NCBI GenBank assembly: GCA_019751125.1
Contig: JAIENU010000154.1
Span: forward strand, 1-51,307
Length of the DNA stretch: 51,307 nucleotides
Direction: 5' to 3'
Source: Burkholderiales bacterium
Lineage (GTDB): Bacteria > Pseudomonadota > Gammaproteobacteria > Burkholderiales > SG8-41
Every line of letters begins with the position of its first letter. Positions within the stretch are counted from its first letter, which is position 1. Below the pieces are notes generated by a model that saw only the letters and a list, made by a program, of their open reading frames with translations, made no database searches and had not been told where the DNA came from. Shown in pieces: positions 50,009 to 51,307 of this stretch. The position numbers were made by a program, and so were the translations under genes.

Positions 50009-51307
50009 CTATTTTAGCGGTCCGAAGCCGCCACCGCCCGGCGTTTCGATGATGAACACATCACCGGGCTGCATTTCAGTGCTGGCGCAGGCGGGCAGTT
50101 CTTCGATGCGGCCATCACTGCGCTCCACCGCATTACGGCCGGTGGCGCCGGCTGCACCGCCGGCCATGCCGTAGGGCGGCACGCGGCGGTGGCCGGAGAG
50201 TATGGCTGCAGTCATGGTTTCGAGAAAACGGATACGACGTATGCCGCCGTCACCACCGCGCCATTGCCCCGCGCCGCCACTGCCGCGGCGAATGGCATAG
50301 CTGTCGAGGCGCACCGGGAAGCGCCATTCCAGCACTTCCGGGTCGGTCAGTCGCGAGTTGGTCATGTGGGTCTGCACACAGGCGGTGCCGTCGAAGCCAT
50401 CACCGGCACCGGAGCCGCCGGCGATGGTTTCGTAGTACTGGTGGCTTTCGTTGCCGAAGGTGAAGTTGTTCATCGTGCCTTGGGCTGCGGCCATCACACC
50501 CAGCGCGCCATACAGCGCATCGGTGACGCACTGCGAGGTTTCGACATTGCCGGCGACCACGGCAGCTGGAGGCCGCGGATTGAGCAAGGAGCCTTCGGGC
50601 ACGATCACCTGCAGCGGCCGCAGGCAGCCGGCGTTGAGCGGAATGTCGTCATCGACCAGCGAGCGGAACACGTAGAGCACCGCGGCGTAGGTCACTGCCA
50701 GCGGCGCGTTGAAGTTGTCATGGCCCTGCGCTGAGGTGCCGCTGAAGTCGATGACGGCGCTGCGGGCCTGGTGATCCACCTTCACGCTGACGCGGATCAC
50801 CGCGCCGTGGTCCATTTCATAGCTGAAGTCGCCGTCGCGCAGGCGGTCGATGACGCGGCGCACTGCAGCTTCGGCGTTGTCCTGCACGTGGTTCATATAG
50901 GCCTGCACCACGTCGAGGCCGAACTGTTCGATCATCCGCGCCAGTTCTTCCGCGCCCTTGCGGTTGGCGGCGACCATTGCACGCAGGTCGGCGAGGTTCT
51001 GGTCGATATTGCGTGCCGGATACTTTGCGCCGCCGAGCAGCGCCCTGGTTTCGGCTTCGCGCAGCCGGCCGTCCTGCACCAGCAGGAAGTTGGAGATCAG
51101 TACGCCTTCCTCGTCGATGTGGCGGCTGTCGGGCGGCATCGAGCCCGGAGTGATGCCGCCGACATCGGCGTGGTGGCCGCGCGAGCCGGTGTAGAACAGC
51201 ACCCGGCTGCCGGACTCGTCGAACACCGGGGTGATCACCGTGATGTCGGGCAGGTGGGTGCCGCCGGCATAGGGGTCGTTGAGCATCCACGCATCGCCGG
51301 GGCGCAT
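50009..51307 (-). CDS. hydantoinase B/oxoprolinase family protein (partial)
   Basis: The 432 visible residues run into the window edge, and the N-terminal part (about 100-140 residues by comparison with the usual length) is missing. It has [56 protein letters not shown] and the final PGGGGFG. This is the HyuB subunit of ATP-dependent hydantoinase/oxoprolinase enzymes, which open cyclic amides. A HyuA partner would lie upstream outside the window. It heads the unit with a CMD-family protein, a dehydrogenase and a Bug protein. Confidence 0.92.
   Translation of the reverse strand: MRPGDAWMLNDPYAGGTHLPDITVITPVFDESGSRVLFYTGSRGHHADVGGITPGSMPPDSRHIDEEGVLISNFLLVQDGRLREAETRALLGGAKYPARNIDQNLADLRAMVAANRKGAEELARMIEQFGLDVVQAYMNHVQDNAEAAVRRVIDRLRDGDFSYEMDHGAVIRVSVKVDHQARSAVIDFSGTSAQGHDNFNAPLAVTYAAVLYVFRSLVDDDIPLNAGCLRPLQVIVPEGSLLNPRPPAAVVAGNVETSQCVTDALYGALGVMAAAQGTMNNFTFGNESHQYYETIAGGSGAGDGFDGTACVQTHMTNSRLTDPEVLEWRFPVRLDSYAIRRGSGGAGQWRGGDGGIRRIRFLETMTAAILSGHRRVPPYGMAGGAAGATGRNAVERSDGRIEELPACASTEMQPGDVFIIETPGGGGFGPLK

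Noticed and set aside
1..51307. CRISPR arrays, tRNA, rRNA, IS elements or prophage genes
   Set aside because: No regularly spaced repeats, cloverleaf-like sequences, transposase or phage protein motifs were found by reading.

Overview
The window looks like chromosomal DNA of a GC-rich betaproteobacterium, most likely in or near Burkholderiales. The main reason is the crowd of Bug/TctC periplasmic binding proteins (seven in 51 kb), a hallmark of Bordetella, Cupriavidus and relatives. A DUF3025-dtd-htpX block, SrkA, a CzcCBA efflux set and a HemP gene also fit. No rRNA, tRNA, CRISPR array, transposase or phage gene is visible. Species cannot be fixed from the sequence alone.

Layout. 1-3287 (+): the end of a gamma-glutamyltransferase-like gene, two Bug proteins and an unrecognised protein. 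3401-8978 (-): czcCBA heavy-metal efflux. 9103-11788 (+): srkA, an alpha/beta hydrolase and an RssA-like patatin. 11831-12649 (-): a response regulator. 12752-15044 (+): DUF3025, dtd, htpX and a clear terminator. 15131-18382 (-): a 1083-residue protein with a small N-terminal domain, about 580 residues of Ala/Glu/Lys coiled coil, one membrane helix and an AsmA-like C-terminus. 18700-19653 (+): an HD phosphohydrolase. 19690-23197 (-): a tight operon of CaiB/BaiF CoA-transferase, thiol dioxygenase, atypical crotonase and quinone oxidoreductase. 23333-24313 (+): a Bug protein. 24417-25028 (-): an AT-richer orphan membrane protein. 25190-28138 (-): a two-subunit CoA-transferase whose alpha gene carries an in-frame TGA and whose subunits are split apart by a DNA glycosylase and a DMT exporter.

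28296-34990 (+): hydrolase, Bug, LVIVD propeller, adenylosuccinate-lyase-family enzyme, 2-hydroxyacid dehydrogenase and Bug, which reads as an uncharacterised organic-acid catabolic unit. 35491-38538 (+): tctB-tctA-terminator-tctC, the only complete tripartite tricarboxylate transporter. 38604-42088: MFS, class II aldolase and a divergent PrpF-family isomerase. 42221-44019 (-): a Fur-box-controlled cluster of hemP and three tiny genes, followed by an SDR. 44142-46004 (-): MFS and CMD-family protein. 46101-47327 (+): a small membrane protein and a renalase-like flavoprotein. 47330-51307 (-): hydantoinase B (cut by the window edge), CMD-family protein, hydroxyacid dehydrogenase and Bug.

The overall theme is uptake and degradation of small organic acids through Bug/TTT systems and CoA chemistry, with metal and iron homeostasis genes among them. 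The most notable non-genic signal is an AT-rich element of about 35 bp with core AAAACAAT, present eight times in either orientation and only at gene borders.
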